Positions 1-7,991 of a stretch of 64,000 bases of DNA are shown here, one piece after another (position 1 is the first letter of the stretch; each line of letters begins with the position of its first letter). Under the pieces are notes generated by a model. That model searched no databases. It saw only the letters and a program-made list of their open reading frames with translations, and had not been told where the DNA came from. A program made the position numbers and the translations under genes. Source of the DNA: Plantactinospora sp039889035 (GTDB taxonomy: Bacteria > Actinomycetota > Actinomycetes > Mycobacteriales > Micromonosporaceae); contig JBDQQY010000032.1 in assembly GCA_039889035.1 (NCBI GenBank), forward strand, positions 50,711 through 114,710. Reading direction: 5' to 3'.

Positions 1-119
1 GCGAACAGACGCTCGCCACCGGGCTGCGCCGGCACTGGGTCAGCACCGGTGTGCCGAAGGAGAACATCATGTTCTGCGGCTACTGGCGGGCCGCCCGCAC
101 CCGGGTCAGCGCCGCTTAG
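1..119 (+). CDS. Siderophore-interacting protein (ViuB/SIP family), C-terminal fragment
   Basis: Only the last 38 codons are in the window, read from base 3 to the TAG at 117-119. The tail reads '...RRHWVSTGVPKENIMFCGYWR', and the GYWR ending after a helix with a Gly-Val-Pro turn is characteristic of the C-terminal domain of siderophore-interacting FAD/NAD(P)H reductases. These enzymes release iron from imported ferric siderophores by reduction in the cytoplasm. The 3' end overlaps the convergent oxidoreductase gene by 14 bp. The family call rests on a short tail, so it is probable and not certain. Confidence 0.6.
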   Translation, partial: EQTLATGLRRHWVSTGVPKENIMFCGYWRAARTRVSAA

Positions 120-1143
120 GCTGCACCGGAGCGCCGGTACGCAGCGACTCGACGACGGCTTCGGCCGCCGCGACGCCCCAGCACGCCTCCTCGACCGGCA
201 TGACGTCCGGCTCGCGCCGGCCGGTGAACACCGCGAGGGCGTACCCGACCTCGCGGCGCAACGCCCCGCCGACCACACCGTCCTCCTCCGGCCACAGCGA
301 CAGGTCGGGAACCTGAACCCCGGCCCGGGTCCACTCCACCAGCGCGTCGCTGACCAGCCGCTGCTTGAGGATCCCGTCCAGGCCCAACACCTCGACCTCG
401 CCCACGATGGCCCCGTCCAGGGTCAACGGACCGTCGTCCAGGGTGCCGGGCGCGGTCGCCGGCACGAGCCAGGCGGACTCGACCGTCGCGATCACCCCGT
501 TGTCGAACTCGAGGAGGGCGCTGACCACACTGGGTGCCGCGTCACCGGCGGCGCCGCTGCGCATCGCCACGACCCGTCGTACCGGGGTGCGGGCGAACGA
601 GATCGCCAGGTCGATGTCGTGGATGCAGGACTCCCAGACCGGATGCACCCGGTCACCGAAACTGAGGAACCAGGCGCGGCTGAAGTCCCGGCGCAGCCGC
701 AGCGCGCACGGTGTGCCGACGGCGCCCCGTTCGATGCCGGCCCGCATCCGGGCCATCGGTGCGGTGAACCGGGAGATGTGCCCCACCACGACCTGCCGCC
801 GGTGGGCCGCGGCGGTGTCGGCGACCCGCCACGCGTCGGCGGCCGACAGGGCCAGCGGCTTCTCGACGAAGACGTGGCTGCCCGCCGCCAGGGCGGTCAC
901 GGCCAGCCCGACGTGGGAGGCCTCGTCGGAGGCGATCACCACGACCTCCGGGCGGATCCGGTCGAGCAGCGGGGTGAGGTCGGTGTCGGTCGCCTCGACG
1001 CCGTGCGCCCGGGCCACCTCGGCGAGCCGGGCGGTGTCCGGGTCCACCAGGCCGACGATCCGGGCGCCGGCCTCGGCCCAGACGCGGGCGTGCAGGGCCC
1101 CGAACCGCCCCACTCCGGCGATGACCACGGTCGGTCCGGTCAT
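106..1143 (-). CDS. Gfo/Idh/MocA family NAD(P)-dependent oxidoreductase
   Basis: A 345-residue protein of normal length for the family. The N-terminal Rossmann fold shows VVIAGVGRFGALHARVW (GxGxxG, about residues 7-22). EKP is at 94-96 and the C-terminal domain carries HDIDLA at 175-180, the usual catalytic His/Asp region. These enzymes oxidise or reduce hydroxyls on sugars, inositols and similar polyols. It is the last gene of a ten-gene minus-strand operon and its ATG overlaps the stop of the PLP-enzyme gene by 4 bp (ATGA), so it is translationally coupled. The substrate cannot be read from sequence. Context suggests a dehydrogenation step in breakdown of whatever the upstream ABC transporter imports. 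Confidence 0.88.
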   Translation of the reverse strand: MTGPTVVIAGVGRFGALHARVWAEAGARIVGLVDPDTARLAEVARAHGVEATDTDLTPLLDRIRPEVVVIASDEASHVGLAVTALAAGSHVFVEKPLALSAADAWRVADTAAAHRRQVVVGHISRFTAPMARMRAGIERGAVGTPCALRLRRDFSRAWFLSFGDRVHPVWESCIHDIDLAISFARTPVRRVVAMRSGAAGDAAPSVVSALLEFDNGVIATVESAWLVPATAPGTLDDGPLTLDGAIVGEVEVLGLDGILKQRLVSDALVEWTRAGVQVPDLSLWPEEDGVVGGALRREVGYALAVFTGRREPDVMPVEEACWGVAAAEAVVESLRTGAPVQPKRR

Positions 1144-2399
1144 GACGATTCCCTCCCTGGGATGGACGGTTCTTTCGCACTCCGGCCGGTGGGCACCGCG
1201 GGAGCCGGGGGTGGCTGCGCACCCCGGCCGGCGGGCACGCCGGGGTTGAAGGGTTCTTTGGCGCCGTGGCCGGCGTCGTCGGCGAGGGTGGAGGGTTCCT
1301 TGGCACCGTGGCCGGTGAGCACGGCGACGACGCGCGATCCCGCAGGCACGGCGGAGGTGTGCAGGGCCGCCACGGCGGCGGCCGCGGCCGGCTCCACGAA
1401 CAGCCCGTGCCGGGCCAGATCACGGGCTGCCGAGGCGATCGCCGGCTCGTCGACGGCGACGATCGCGCCGCCGCTGTCCAGAGCGGCGGCCAGGGTCAGC
1501 AGGCCCTCGTCCTCGTAGCCGCGCAGCGCGTCGGCGATGGCGGTCGCGGCGGTCGGGGCGACCACGACGGGCTCGCGCAGCGACGACTCCCAGTCCGCCG
1601 CGTCCCAGGCGCGGGCCAGCGGAGCGCACGCCTGAGCCTGCACCCCGACCATCCGGGGCAGGGTACTGGTCAGGCCCGTGTCCCGCAGATCGGTGAAGCC
1701 GAGCCAGATGCCGCGCAGCAGCGGACCCGCGCCGACCGGTACGACCAGCACGTCCGGTACGGCGCCGAGATCCTCGACGAGTTCGGCCGCGATCGGCCGG
1801 TACGCCTCGGTCAGCAACGGGTTCCGGTACGTGGTGGTGACGTTGAGCCAGCCCTCCCCCTCGGCACGGGTCGCGGCGGCGTACGCGTCGCTGTAGTGGC
1901 CGTCGACCAGCTCCACCTCGGCACCGTGCGCCCGGGCGGTCGCCAGCTTCGCCCCCGCGTTCGAGCCGGTGGCGCAGAAGATCCGGCAGCGCAGCCCGGC
2001 CGCCGCGGCGTAGGTGGCGGCCGATACGGCGGCGTTGCCGGTCGAGGCGAGGACGAGACCGTCCAGTCCCCGGTCGAGGGCGGTGGACGCGGCCAGCGCC
2101 ATCGCCCGGTCCTTGAAGGAGAGCGACGGATTCAGCGACTCCAGCTTGACGTGTGCGTCGATCCCGCAGTGCCGCAGCGGCAGCAGTGGTGTCGCGCCCT
2201 CGCCGAGGGTGACGGCGTGCCCGGTCCGGGGCAGCATCCCGGCGTACCGCCACAGTCCGGTTCCGCGTGTGCGCCGGCAGTCCTCGGCGGAGACCGGGGC
2301 CAGGTCGAGCACCAGCGGTGACCCGCAGCTCGGGCAGCGGTAGGCGGGGAAGTCCGTGCGCTGCCGGCACCGGACACACGCGACGGTGAAGTCCCTCAT
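1140..2399 (-). CDS. Threonine synthase-like PLP-dependent enzyme with repetitive C-terminal tail
   Basis: A 419-residue fold-type II PLP enzyme. A zinc-ribbon-like N-terminus has Cys8, Cys11, Cys22 and Cys25. Then come GEGATPLLPL, the PLP lysine in NPSLSFKDRAM (about Lys97) and the phosphate-binding STGNAAVS loop. Family members are threonine synthases or beta-eliminating/replacing lyases. Because it lies in a catabolic operon and not beside hom/thrB, a lyase role (for example a diaminopropionate or hydroxyamino acid) is as likely as threonine synthesis. The conserved fold ends near residue 364 and the remaining 55 or so residues repeat a 'GxGAKEP' pattern encoded by imperfect DNA repeats (1168-1325). 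Starts with an ATGA overlap with the IclR gene. Confidence 0.85.
   Translation of the reverse strand: MRDFTVACVRCRQRTDFPAYRCPSCGSPLVLDLAPVSAEDCRRTRGTGLWRYAGMLPRTGHAVTLGEGATPLLPLRHCGIDAHVKLESLNPSLSFKDRAMALAASTALDRGLDGLVLASTGNAAVSAATYAAAAGLRCRIFCATGSNAGAKLATARAHGAEVELVDGHYSDAYAAATRAEGEGWLNVTTTYRNPLLTEAYRPIAAELVEDLGAVPDVLVVPVGAGPLLRGIWLGFTDLRDTGLTSTLPRMVGVQAQACAPLARAWDAADWESSLREPVVVAPTAATAIADALRGYEDEGLLTLAAALDSGGAIVAVDEPAIASAARDLARHGLFVEPAAAAAVAALHTSAVPAGSRVVAVLTGHGAKEPSTLADDAGHGAKEPFNPGVPAGRGAQPPPAPAVPTGRSAKEPSIPGRESS
1168..1325. repeat. Imperfect tandem repeats in the 3' end of the PLP-enzyme gene
   Basis: Four degenerate units on the plus strand share GGTTCTTTCGCACTCCGGCC / GGTTCTTTGGCGCCGTGGCC / GGTTCCTTGGCACCGTGGCC and a diverged GGCTGCGCACCCCGGCC form, spaced about 40-55 bp apart. 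They translate into the GxGAKEP-type C-terminal tail of the minus-strand enzyme. They lie beyond the conserved catalytic fold. Confidence 0.6.
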
Positions 2400-3421
2400 C
2401 GCGTCGCCGTCGGTATCGAACGCGCCGGAGCCGGCAGGGATCGCGGCTCCGGCGTCCGGCCACCGCCCGAACCAGTCTGCGGGTCGGCAACGTCGCGAGT
2501 GGACGGATCGGTCCCGGAGTCGGCAACGTCGCGAGTGGACGGACCGGTCCCGGAGTCGGCAACGTCGCGAGTGGACGGACCGGTCCCGGAGTCGGCAACG
2601 TCGCGAGTGGGCGCACCGGTCTGCGGGGCGGTGACGGCGCGGGCGGGCGCACCGCTCCAGCCGAGCTGGCCGGAGAGGTCCGCGGCGGCGGCCCGGACCT
2701 GCGGACCGAGCCGGCCGGCGGCCCCGGCGTCGAACCGGGTGGCCGGGGCCGAGATGCCCAGCCCGGCGACGACGTGGCCGGTGTGGTCGAAGACCGGGGC
2801 GGCGACGCAGCAGATGCCGAGTTCACTCTCCTGCAGGTCGCGGGCGTAGCCGTCGCCCCGTACGCCGGCCAGCAGCGCGTCGATGTCGGCGCGGACCACG
2901 GGCTCGCCGGAGAGCCGCCCGTGCGCCTCGATCACCCCATCGAGGACGTGCGCCGGTGAGTGGGCAAGGATGGCTCGACCGATCGCGGTGGTCAGCGCCG
3001 GGTTGGTCTGGCCGACGCGGCTGTACATCCGCACCGGGGACGGACTGTCGATCTTTTCGATGTAGACGACGTGCACCAGGGCGAGCACGCCGAGGTGGCA
3101 GGTCTCGCCGGTCTGGGCGGAGAGCGGTCGCATCACCCCCAGCGCCTCCTGGCGCAGGTCCAGTCCGTCGAGATAGGAGCGGGCCAGCGTCATCGTGCCG
3201 GCGGCCAGCGCGTACCGGCCGTCCGCCGTCTCGCGGACCAGCGCGGTGCCGCGCAGTACACCGAGCATCCGGTGCAGGGTGGTCGCCGGGATCTCCGTCG
3301 CCTTGACGAGTTCGGTCAGCGAGGCACCCGGTGGGCTCTCCGCGAGCGCCCGGAGCACCGCGACGGTCCGCTCGACCGCCCGCAGGCCGTCGGGCTTCCG
3401 TTCGTTGTTGGCCATCTTCAT
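2396..3421 (-). CDS. IclR family transcriptional regulator with repeat-encoded C-terminal tail
   Basis: 341 residues. The N-terminal winged helix (RAVERTVAVLRALAE, LTELVKATEIPATTLHRMLG, about residues 13-60) and the effector domain up to about residue 255 (ELGICCVAAPVFDHTGHVVA) are standard IclR, normally about 250-260 residues. The extra 85 or so residues contain four 12-residue repeats of the type PSTRDVADSGTG. The gene sits inside the operon, between the M20 hydrolase and PLP-enzyme genes, with ATGA overlaps on both sides. The first ATG (3421) is used because of the overlap; ATG 3415 is an alternative. It probably senses a pathway intermediate, giving a second layer of control beside the divergent GntR protein. 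Confidence 0.88.
   Translation of the reverse strand: MKMANNERKPDGLRAVERTVAVLRALAESPPGASLTELVKATEIPATTLHRMLGVLRGTALVRETADGRYALAAGTMTLARSYLDGLDLRQEALGVMRPLSAQTGETCHLGVLALVHVVYIEKIDSPSPVRMYSRVGQTNPALTTAIGRAILAHSPAHVLDGVIEAHGRLSGEPVVRADIDALLAGVRGDGYARDLQESELGICCVAAPVFDHTGHVVAGLGISAPATRFDAGAAGRLGPQVRAAAADLSGQLGWSGAPARAVTAPQTGAPTRDVADSGTGPSTRDVADSGTGPSTRDVADSGTDPSTRDVADPQTGSGGGRTPEPRSLPAPARSIPTATR
2486..2629. repeat. 36-bp minisatellite, four tandem copies, inside the IclR gene
   Basis: Unit starts GGCAACGTCGCGAGTGGACG and recurs at 2486, 2522, 2558 and 2594. The first three copies are nearly identical and the fourth has diverged. A period of 36 bp keeps the reading frame, so copy-number change would lengthen or shorten the protein tail by 12 residues without a frameshift. 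Confidence 0.92.
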
Positions 3422-4698
3422 GCCCTCATCTCGGCCTCGGCGTCCAGCCGGCGCACCGAGAGCATCCGGTGCGCCATAGCACGATAGACCTCGGCCGCAC
3501 CGCGCAACTGGTCGACGAGAACCCACTCGGCCAGGGAGTGCGCCTGGGCGATGTCGCCCGGTCCGCAGACCGCCGCCGGGGTACCGGTGGCGGCGAGCAG
3601 GGCGGCGTCCGTCCAGAACTGCAACCCGACCGGCTCCGGGTCCGCGGCGACGGCGCAGAGCATCCGCAGGTACGGGTCGTCGGCCGGGCAGTCGAGCGGG
3701 GTGTGCACGAAGGTCGCCGTACCGGCCATCTCCTCGACCGTGGCGTCCACCCGGGGGTCCGCCCGGCTCAGCCCCGCCACGACCGCGCGCAGCTCGGCCA
3801 GTACCTCGTCGTGCCGCTCCGACGGCAGCCACCGCCGGTCGAGCTGGACGACGCAGGACGCCGGGACCATCGGCGGCCGGTCACCGCCGGCCACCACCCC
3901 GACGTTGACGGTCGCCGGGCCGAGCAGTGGATGGCGGCGCCGGTCGAGCGCGGGTACCAGGTCCCGCTCGACCGCGTTGATGAACCGGGCCGCGTGGTAG
4001 ACGGCGTTGACCCCGTCCTGCGGGACGCTGCCGTGCGTCGCGACCCCCCGGAACGTCGCCTCCGCCCACATCGCGCCCTTGTGCGCCCGCCCGACGCGCA
4101 GCATCGTCGGCTCGCCCACGATCGCGAAGTCGGCGCGGACGCCGGCCCCGACCAGCGCCCGCATCCCGGGGCTGCCGTTCTCCTCCCCGGCGACGGCGGT
4201 CAGCAGCAGCTCGCCGTCGAAGGTGACGTCCGGTGCGGCGAGCAGTTCGACAACCGCGATCATCGCCGCCAGGGCGCCCTTCATGTCGACGGCGCCCCGG
4301 CCCCACAGCCGCCCGTCGGAGACCCGGGGCAGCAGCGCGTCCGGCATGCCGTAGGGCGGCACCGTGTCCAGGTGCGCGTTGAGCATCAGCGTCGGGCCGG
4401 GCCGGGTGCCACGTACCCGGGCGAGCACGTTGGCCCGGTCGCCCTGCACCGGCTGGGTCTCGACCTCGGCCCCGCAGCCGCGCAGCCGGTCGGCGAGGTA
4501 GTCGGCGACCGCGCGCTCCTGTCCGGGATGGTCCTGGTGGCCCTCGATCGCGATCAGCCGGGCGGCCTCCGCCAGCACCGCGTCCGGGTCGATCCGCCCG
4601 ATCGTCGAACCCTTTTCCGCCTCTCCCTGCGGTCCGCCGGCCCGCCGGGCCGGCGGCGGTGTGTGAGCGCCGCGCGGTTCGGGTCGAGAGGGGTTCAT
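3418..4698 (-). CDS. M20 family metallopeptidase/deacylase (ArgE/DapE-like)
   Basis: 426 residues. Di-zinc M20 motifs are clear: LNAHLDTVPPYG (His109, Asp111), GRGAVDMKGALAA (Asp139) and GEENGSPG (Glu172/173), followed by the dimerisation domain. Family members hydrolyse N-acyl amino acids, dipeptides or carbamoyl amino acids in the cytoplasm. The ATG at 4698 overlaps the kinase stop (ATGA), but the first 30 or so codons coincide with a dispersed repeat (4609-4698) and read as a Pro/Arg-rich leader before the family-like sequence begins around STIGRIDPDAVLAEAARLI. The coupled ATG may have been supplied by the repeat. Substrate unknown; context suggests hydrolysis of an amide-linked intermediate. 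Confidence 0.87.
   Translation of the reverse strand: MNPSRPEPRGAHTPPPARRAGGPQGEAEKGSTIGRIDPDAVLAEAARLIAIEGHQDHPGQERAVADYLADRLRGCGAEVETQPVQGDRANVLARVRGTRPGPTLMLNAHLDTVPPYGMPDALLPRVSDGRLWGRGAVDMKGALAAMIAVVELLAAPDVTFDGELLLTAVAGEENGSPGMRALVGAGVRADFAIVGEPTMLRVGRAHKGAMWAEATFRGVATHGSVPQDGVNAVYHAARFINAVERDLVPALDRRRHPLLGPATVNVGVVAGGDRPPMVPASCVVQLDRRWLPSERHDEVLAELRAVVAGLSRADPRVDATVEEMAGTATFVHTPLDCPADDPYLRMLCAVAADPEPVGLQFWTDAALLAATGTPAAVCGPGDIAQAHSLAEWVLVDQLRGAAEVYRAMAHRMLSVRRLDAEAEMRA
4609..4698 (-). repeat. Dispersed hairpin repeat, copy 1 (within the M20 gene 5' end)
   Basis: This stretch is homologous to 33866-33957 in the same orientation (both read on the minus strand relative to a common unit). 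Shared core: GGTGTGTG-GCGCCGCGCGGTTCGGGT followed by a GA-rich end, and at the other end a pyrimidine-rich CTTTTCCGCCTCTCCCTGCGG. The termini are roughly inverted repeats of one another, so a long hairpin can form. Here it is translated as residues 1-30 of the M20 protein. Confidence 0.75.
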
Positions 4699-6203
4699 TC
4701 CGCACCGCCTGCGGAGAGGGCCGGATCGCGGTGCAGTTCGGCGAGGGCCGCCGCGACGGCGGTGTAGCGCCGGCGGGCCCGCCGGTAGCCGGCCCGGTGC
4801 TCGTCCGGGGCGGTCAGCGGCTCGCTGTCGTCCAGTGCCGTGCAGGCGGCGGCGACGTCCGGCCAGACTCCGGCCCCGATCCCGGCCAGCGCGACGGCGC
4901 CGCGCGGCGAGGCGTCCTGGCGCAGCCGTCGCACGGGCGCGTCGCACACGGCGGCGAACGCCTCGCACCACACCGCCGAGCGGGTCACCCCGCCGCCGAC
5001 CCGGATCTCGGTCGCGGCGCCCGCGCCGTCGAGGAGTTGCTCCACCGCCGCCGCGCAGGCGTAGGCGACGCCTTCGAGCACGGCGCGGGCGACGTCGGCG
5101 GGGCCGTGTTCCGGCGCGGCGCCGAGCAGCGCGGCCCGGACCGCCGGGTCGTGGATCGGGGCGCTGGCGCCGAGCAGGTACGGCAGGAAGGTCAGTCCAC
5201 CGGCGCCGGGGGCACTCCCCCGGGCCAGCCGGTCCGCCGTGCCGTCCGGCACCTGTGGGGTACCGCTGGCGAGCAGGTTCCGCTCGGCCCAGCGGATCGC
5301 CAGCCCGGCCGCGTACGAGGAGACCATGCCGAGGAAGCCGTCCTCGCCGGCCCGGGCGAAGACGAACCGGTCGACGCCGGCCCGAGGCTCGGGCACCGGG
5401 GTGACGATCTGGGCGGCGGTGCCGACGTTGACGTAGACCCGGCCGTCGGCGACCGCCCCGGCCCCGAGTGCCGCGCAGGAGACGTCGCCGCCGCCGGCCA
5501 CCACCGGGGTACCGGCGCGCAGCCCGGTCGCCTCGGCCGCCTCCGGTAGGACCGCCCCGACGATCTCCGCCGAGCCCTGCACCCGGGGCGCCAGCCGCTC
5601 GTCGGCTCCGCAGCGGGCCCAGAGTCGCGGCTCCCACCGCCGCCGGCCGACGTCGTAGAGCAGGGTGCCGGCCGCGTCGGTGGGGTCGGTGCCCCAGTCG
5701 CCGGTGAGGTGGTGCCGCAGCACGTCCTTGGGCTGGACCATCCGGACGGCCCGGCGTACCGCCTCGGGTTCGTGCCGGACCAGCCAGGCGAGCTTGGGTG
5801 CGCTGAACGCCTCCACCACCGGGTTGCCGGTCAGCTCGCCGAACAGGTCGCCGTGCTCGCGCAGTTCCCGCACCTCGGCGACGGCCCGCCGGTCCGCCCA
5901 GGTCAGCGCCGGGCGTACCGGCCGGTCCCGGTCGTCGAAGAGCGCCACCGCGTGCATGTGGCCGCTCAGGCCGACCCCGGCCACCGCCGCGGGGTCGAGC
6001 CCGGCGAGTGCCTCCCGCACCGCGCCGGCCGCCGCGCGCCACCAGTCGCCCGGGTCCTGCTCGTGCCGCCCCGGCCGGCTGGTGTCGGACGGGTAGTCGC
6101 GGTAGGTCCGGGCCGCCGTGGCGCCGGTTCCGGCGTCGACCACCAGCACCTTCACCCCGGTGGTACCCAGGTCGACCCCGACCAGCAGGGAGTTGCCCGA
6201 CAC
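4695..6203 (-). CDS. FGGY family carbohydrate kinase (xylulokinase-like)
   Basis: 502 residues, the usual size. The N-terminus SGNSLLVGVDLGTTGVKVLV is the ATP phosphate-1 motif. ALTWADRRAV, MVQPKDVLRHHLTGDWGTD and the C-terminal GGGVTRSAVWCE adenosine motif follow in order. Such kinases phosphorylate ketoses or polyols in the cytoplasm, trapping the imported sugar. The GTG at 6203 begins right before the conserved start; a TTG a few codons upstream is possible. It follows the isomerase gene after about 29 bp and overlaps the M20 gene by 4 bp. Exact sugar unknown. Confidence 0.86.
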   Translation of the reverse strand: MSGNSLLVGVDLGTTGVKVLVVDAGTGATAARTYRDYPSDTSRPGRHEQDPGDWWRAAAGAVREALAGLDPAAVAGVGLSGHMHAVALFDDRDRPVRPALTWADRRAVAEVRELREHGDLFGELTGNPVVEAFSAPKLAWLVRHEPEAVRRAVRMVQPKDVLRHHLTGDWGTDPTDAAGTLLYDVGRRRWEPRLWARCGADERLAPRVQGSAEIVGAVLPEAAEATGLRAGTPVVAGGGDVSCAALGAGAVADGRVYVNVGTAAQIVTPVPEPRAGVDRFVFARAGEDGFLGMVSSYAAGLAIRWAERNLLASGTPQVPDGTADRLARGSAPGAGGLTFLPYLLGASAPIHDPAVRAALLGAAPEHGPADVARAVLEGVAYACAAAVEQLLDGAGAATEIRVGGGVTRSAVWCEAFAAVCDAPVRRLRQDASPRGAVALAGIGAGVWPDVAAACTALDDSEPLTAPDEHRAGYRRARRRYTAVAAALAELHRDPALSAGGAE

Positions 6204-6205
6204 GG

Positions 6206-6242
6206 CGGCGGTCAACGGCTGTGGTACGGCGGTCAACGGCTG
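6206..6242. repeat. 16-bp direct repeat (period 21) spanning the isomerase stop codon
   Basis: CGGCGGTCAACGGCTG occurs at 6206-6221 and again at 6227-6242. Both copies contain the TCA that is read as TGA on the minus strand, so the stop-codon region of the isomerase gene appears duplicated in the kinase leader. Confidence 0.75.
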
Positions 6243-7174
6243 CGCCGGGGGACGAAGCCGAACTCCATCAGGTATTCCAGGGACTCCTCGGCGACCCGGT
6301 CGAAGTCGGCGAGGCCCACCCCGGCCGGCTCGCCGACCCCGATGTTGCCGCCGACCTGCCAGCCCTCCCACTCGACGCTGACGTACCCGTCGAAGTTGAT
6401 CTCCGCGAGCGCCTCGTACGTCTCCCGGAAGTCCACCAACCCGCCGCCGAACCAGATGTGGTTGCAGTGCACGATCGTCGGCAGCCCCACCTCGTCCTTG
6501 ATCTGCACGATGTCGATGTACGGGCCGAGTCGCTTGATCGCCTGCTTGACGTTCATGAACGGCTTCACCGCGACGTAGAACGCGCCGGTGTCCATCGTCA
6601 TCCGCAGGTTGCTCGCGCCGACCTCGTCGAACATCCGCTCGATCAGCTCGACCCGGTTGAGAATGGTGCCCTGCAACAGCTCGATGCTGACGTTGAGCCC
6701 GAGCTTCGAGGCGTGCGCGGCGACCTCGGTGATCGCCTCCCGGCACTGCCGCCAGGCGTCCTTGCGGCTGAGCAGCACGTTCAGCGGCGGGTCGTAGTAG
6801 CCGTCGCCGATCAGGGTGCAGACCGACTTCGCGCCGAGTACGGCCGCCGCGTCCAGGGCCTTCTTGAACGACTCGATGCCGCGCTCCCGGTCGAACTCCC
6901 GGGGGCTGACGAAGGTGGTGTGGTGGCCGAGGTACCCGATGTCGATGCCGACCCGCTCCGCCGTGGCGCGCACGTCCAGGAGCTGCTGGTCGTACTCGGC
7001 CTTCGGCACCTCCAGCAGCTTCGCGAAGATGAAGTCGACGCCGTCGTAGCCGTACTTCGCGGTCTGCTCCACGCACCAGGTCGCCGGCTTGTCCCCCCAG
7101 GAGTTCCAGGCCGGTCCGGCGGCCTCCAGCCGGCCCCAGGGCATGTTCGGCCAGACCTCAAAACTGATCTTCAC
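6233..7174 (-). CDS. Sugar phosphate isomerase/epimerase (xylose isomerase-like TIM barrel)
   Basis: 313 residues starting MKISFEVWPNMPWGRLEA. The TIM-barrel AP-endonuclease-2 fold is indicated by the spaced metal-ligand motifs SIELLQGT (Glu), MTMDTGAFYV (Asp), IVHCNHIWFGGG (His) and the C-terminal VEWEGW (Glu). The family interconverts sugars or keto-inositols using a divalent metal. It lies 40 bp downstream of the SIS gene and directly upstream of the kinase gene, an order typical of sugar catabolic operons. The reaction is inferred from family and position only. Confidence 0.87.
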   Translation of the reverse strand: MKISFEVWPNMPWGRLEAAGPAWNSWGDKPATWCVEQTAKYGYDGVDFIFAKLLEVPKAEYDQQLLDVRATAERVGIDIGYLGHHTTFVSPREFDRERGIESFKKALDAAAVLGAKSVCTLIGDGYYDPPLNVLLSRKDAWRQCREAITEVAAHASKLGLNVSIELLQGTILNRVELIERMFDEVGASNLRMTMDTGAFYVAVKPFMNVKQAIKRLGPYIDIVQIKDEVGLPTIVHCNHIWFGGGLVDFRETYEALAEINFDGYVSVEWEGWQVGGNIGVGEPAGVGLADFDRVAEESLEYLMEFGFVPRRSR

Positions 7175-7214
7175 CGTTGGTCTCCCTTCTCCAGGTGTGA
7201 TGTGGCGAGGCGGG

Positions 7215-7991
7215 CTACAGGTGCGGGACGAGGTCGGACATCCGGCGCGCCGCCTCGCGGTTGTGCTCCGCCGCGCCGGGCATGTTCGCGCTCATGAACA
7301 CCTCCGGCGTCTCGCCACGGCGGATCTGGATGCCGAGCGCCTCGACGATGATCGCGTCGAGCAGGGCGAGACCGACCACACTGGACGACGGCCCGGCGGA
7401 CGGCAGTCCGGAGCCCAGCTCGACGAGCGCGTCGCCGGGCGGGCAGTGGTTGTCGACGACCACGTCGGCGATGTCGTGCAGCCGTGGGCCGGGCCGGTCG
7501 ATCGCCGACGCGTACCGCCGGGAGGTGATGGCGATCAGCGGCAGGCCGCGCGCCTTCGCGGCCTGGCCGACCTCGACAGGCAGCGGGTTCGCGCCCGAGT
7601 TGGACGCGATCAGCAGGACGTCACGCTCGCCGTCGAGCCGGTAACCCGACAGCACCGACTCGGCGTGGCCGTGCTCCCGCTCCAGCACGGTGCTGCGGAC
7701 GGCGCCCTCGTGCAGCATGTGCGCCGGCTTGAGGATCGGGCAGATCCGCACCGCGCCGCCGGCCCGGTAGAACGCCTCCTCCCCGAAGATGTGCGAATGG
7801 CCGCTGCCGAAGACGTAGCAGAGGCCCTTCGCGGCCCACGACCGGGCGACCAGCTCCGCGGCCCGGCGCACCGCCGGCAGCTCCTCGGCCAGGGCCCGGC
7901 CGAGGACCTCCTGCACGCGTGCCGCGTACCCGGCGGCGGTCACCTCCGCCGCCGACCAGGCCCCGCGTGGCGCGGGCGCCGACCCGCTCAC
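7215..7991 (-). CDS. SIS domain phosphosugar-binding protein (UPF0309-like)
   Basis: 258 residues. The SIS phosphosugar site appears as CYVFGSGHSHIFGEEAFYRAGG near residue 60 and DVLLIASNSGANPLPVEVG near residue 130. A C-terminal stretch with LGIQIRRGETPEVFMSANM resembles the UPF0309 group found beside actinobacterial sugar uptake genes. Likely isomerises or handles an amino-sugar or ketose phosphate in the cytoplasm. The GTG at 7991 is chosen because it forms a GTGA overlap with the permease stop. Its presence fits the DasR-type operator in front of this operon, since DasR regulons are linked to amino sugars. Confidence 0.85.
   Translation of the reverse strand: MSGSAPAPRGAWSAAEVTAAGYAARVQEVLGRALAEELPAVRRAAELVARSWAAKGLCYVFGSGHSHIFGEEAFYRAGGAVRICPILKPAHMLHEGAVRSTVLEREHGHAESVLSGYRLDGERDVLLIASNSGANPLPVEVGQAAKARGLPLIAITSRRYASAIDRPGPRLHDIADVVVDNHCPPGDALVELGSGLPSAGPSSSVVGLALLDAIIVEALGIQIRRGETPEVFMSANMPGAAEHNREAARRMSDLVPHL

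Noticed and set aside
2486..2629. Tandem repeats resembling a CRISPR array
   Set aside because: Units are directly adjacent with no unique spacers, are within an IclR coding frame, and no cas genes are present. The array at 27353-27488 fails for the same lack of spacers.
3415..3421. ATG 3415 as the IclR start
   Set aside because: ATG 3421 forms the 4-bp overlap seen at most other junctions of the operon; the difference is only two residues and cannot be settled here.
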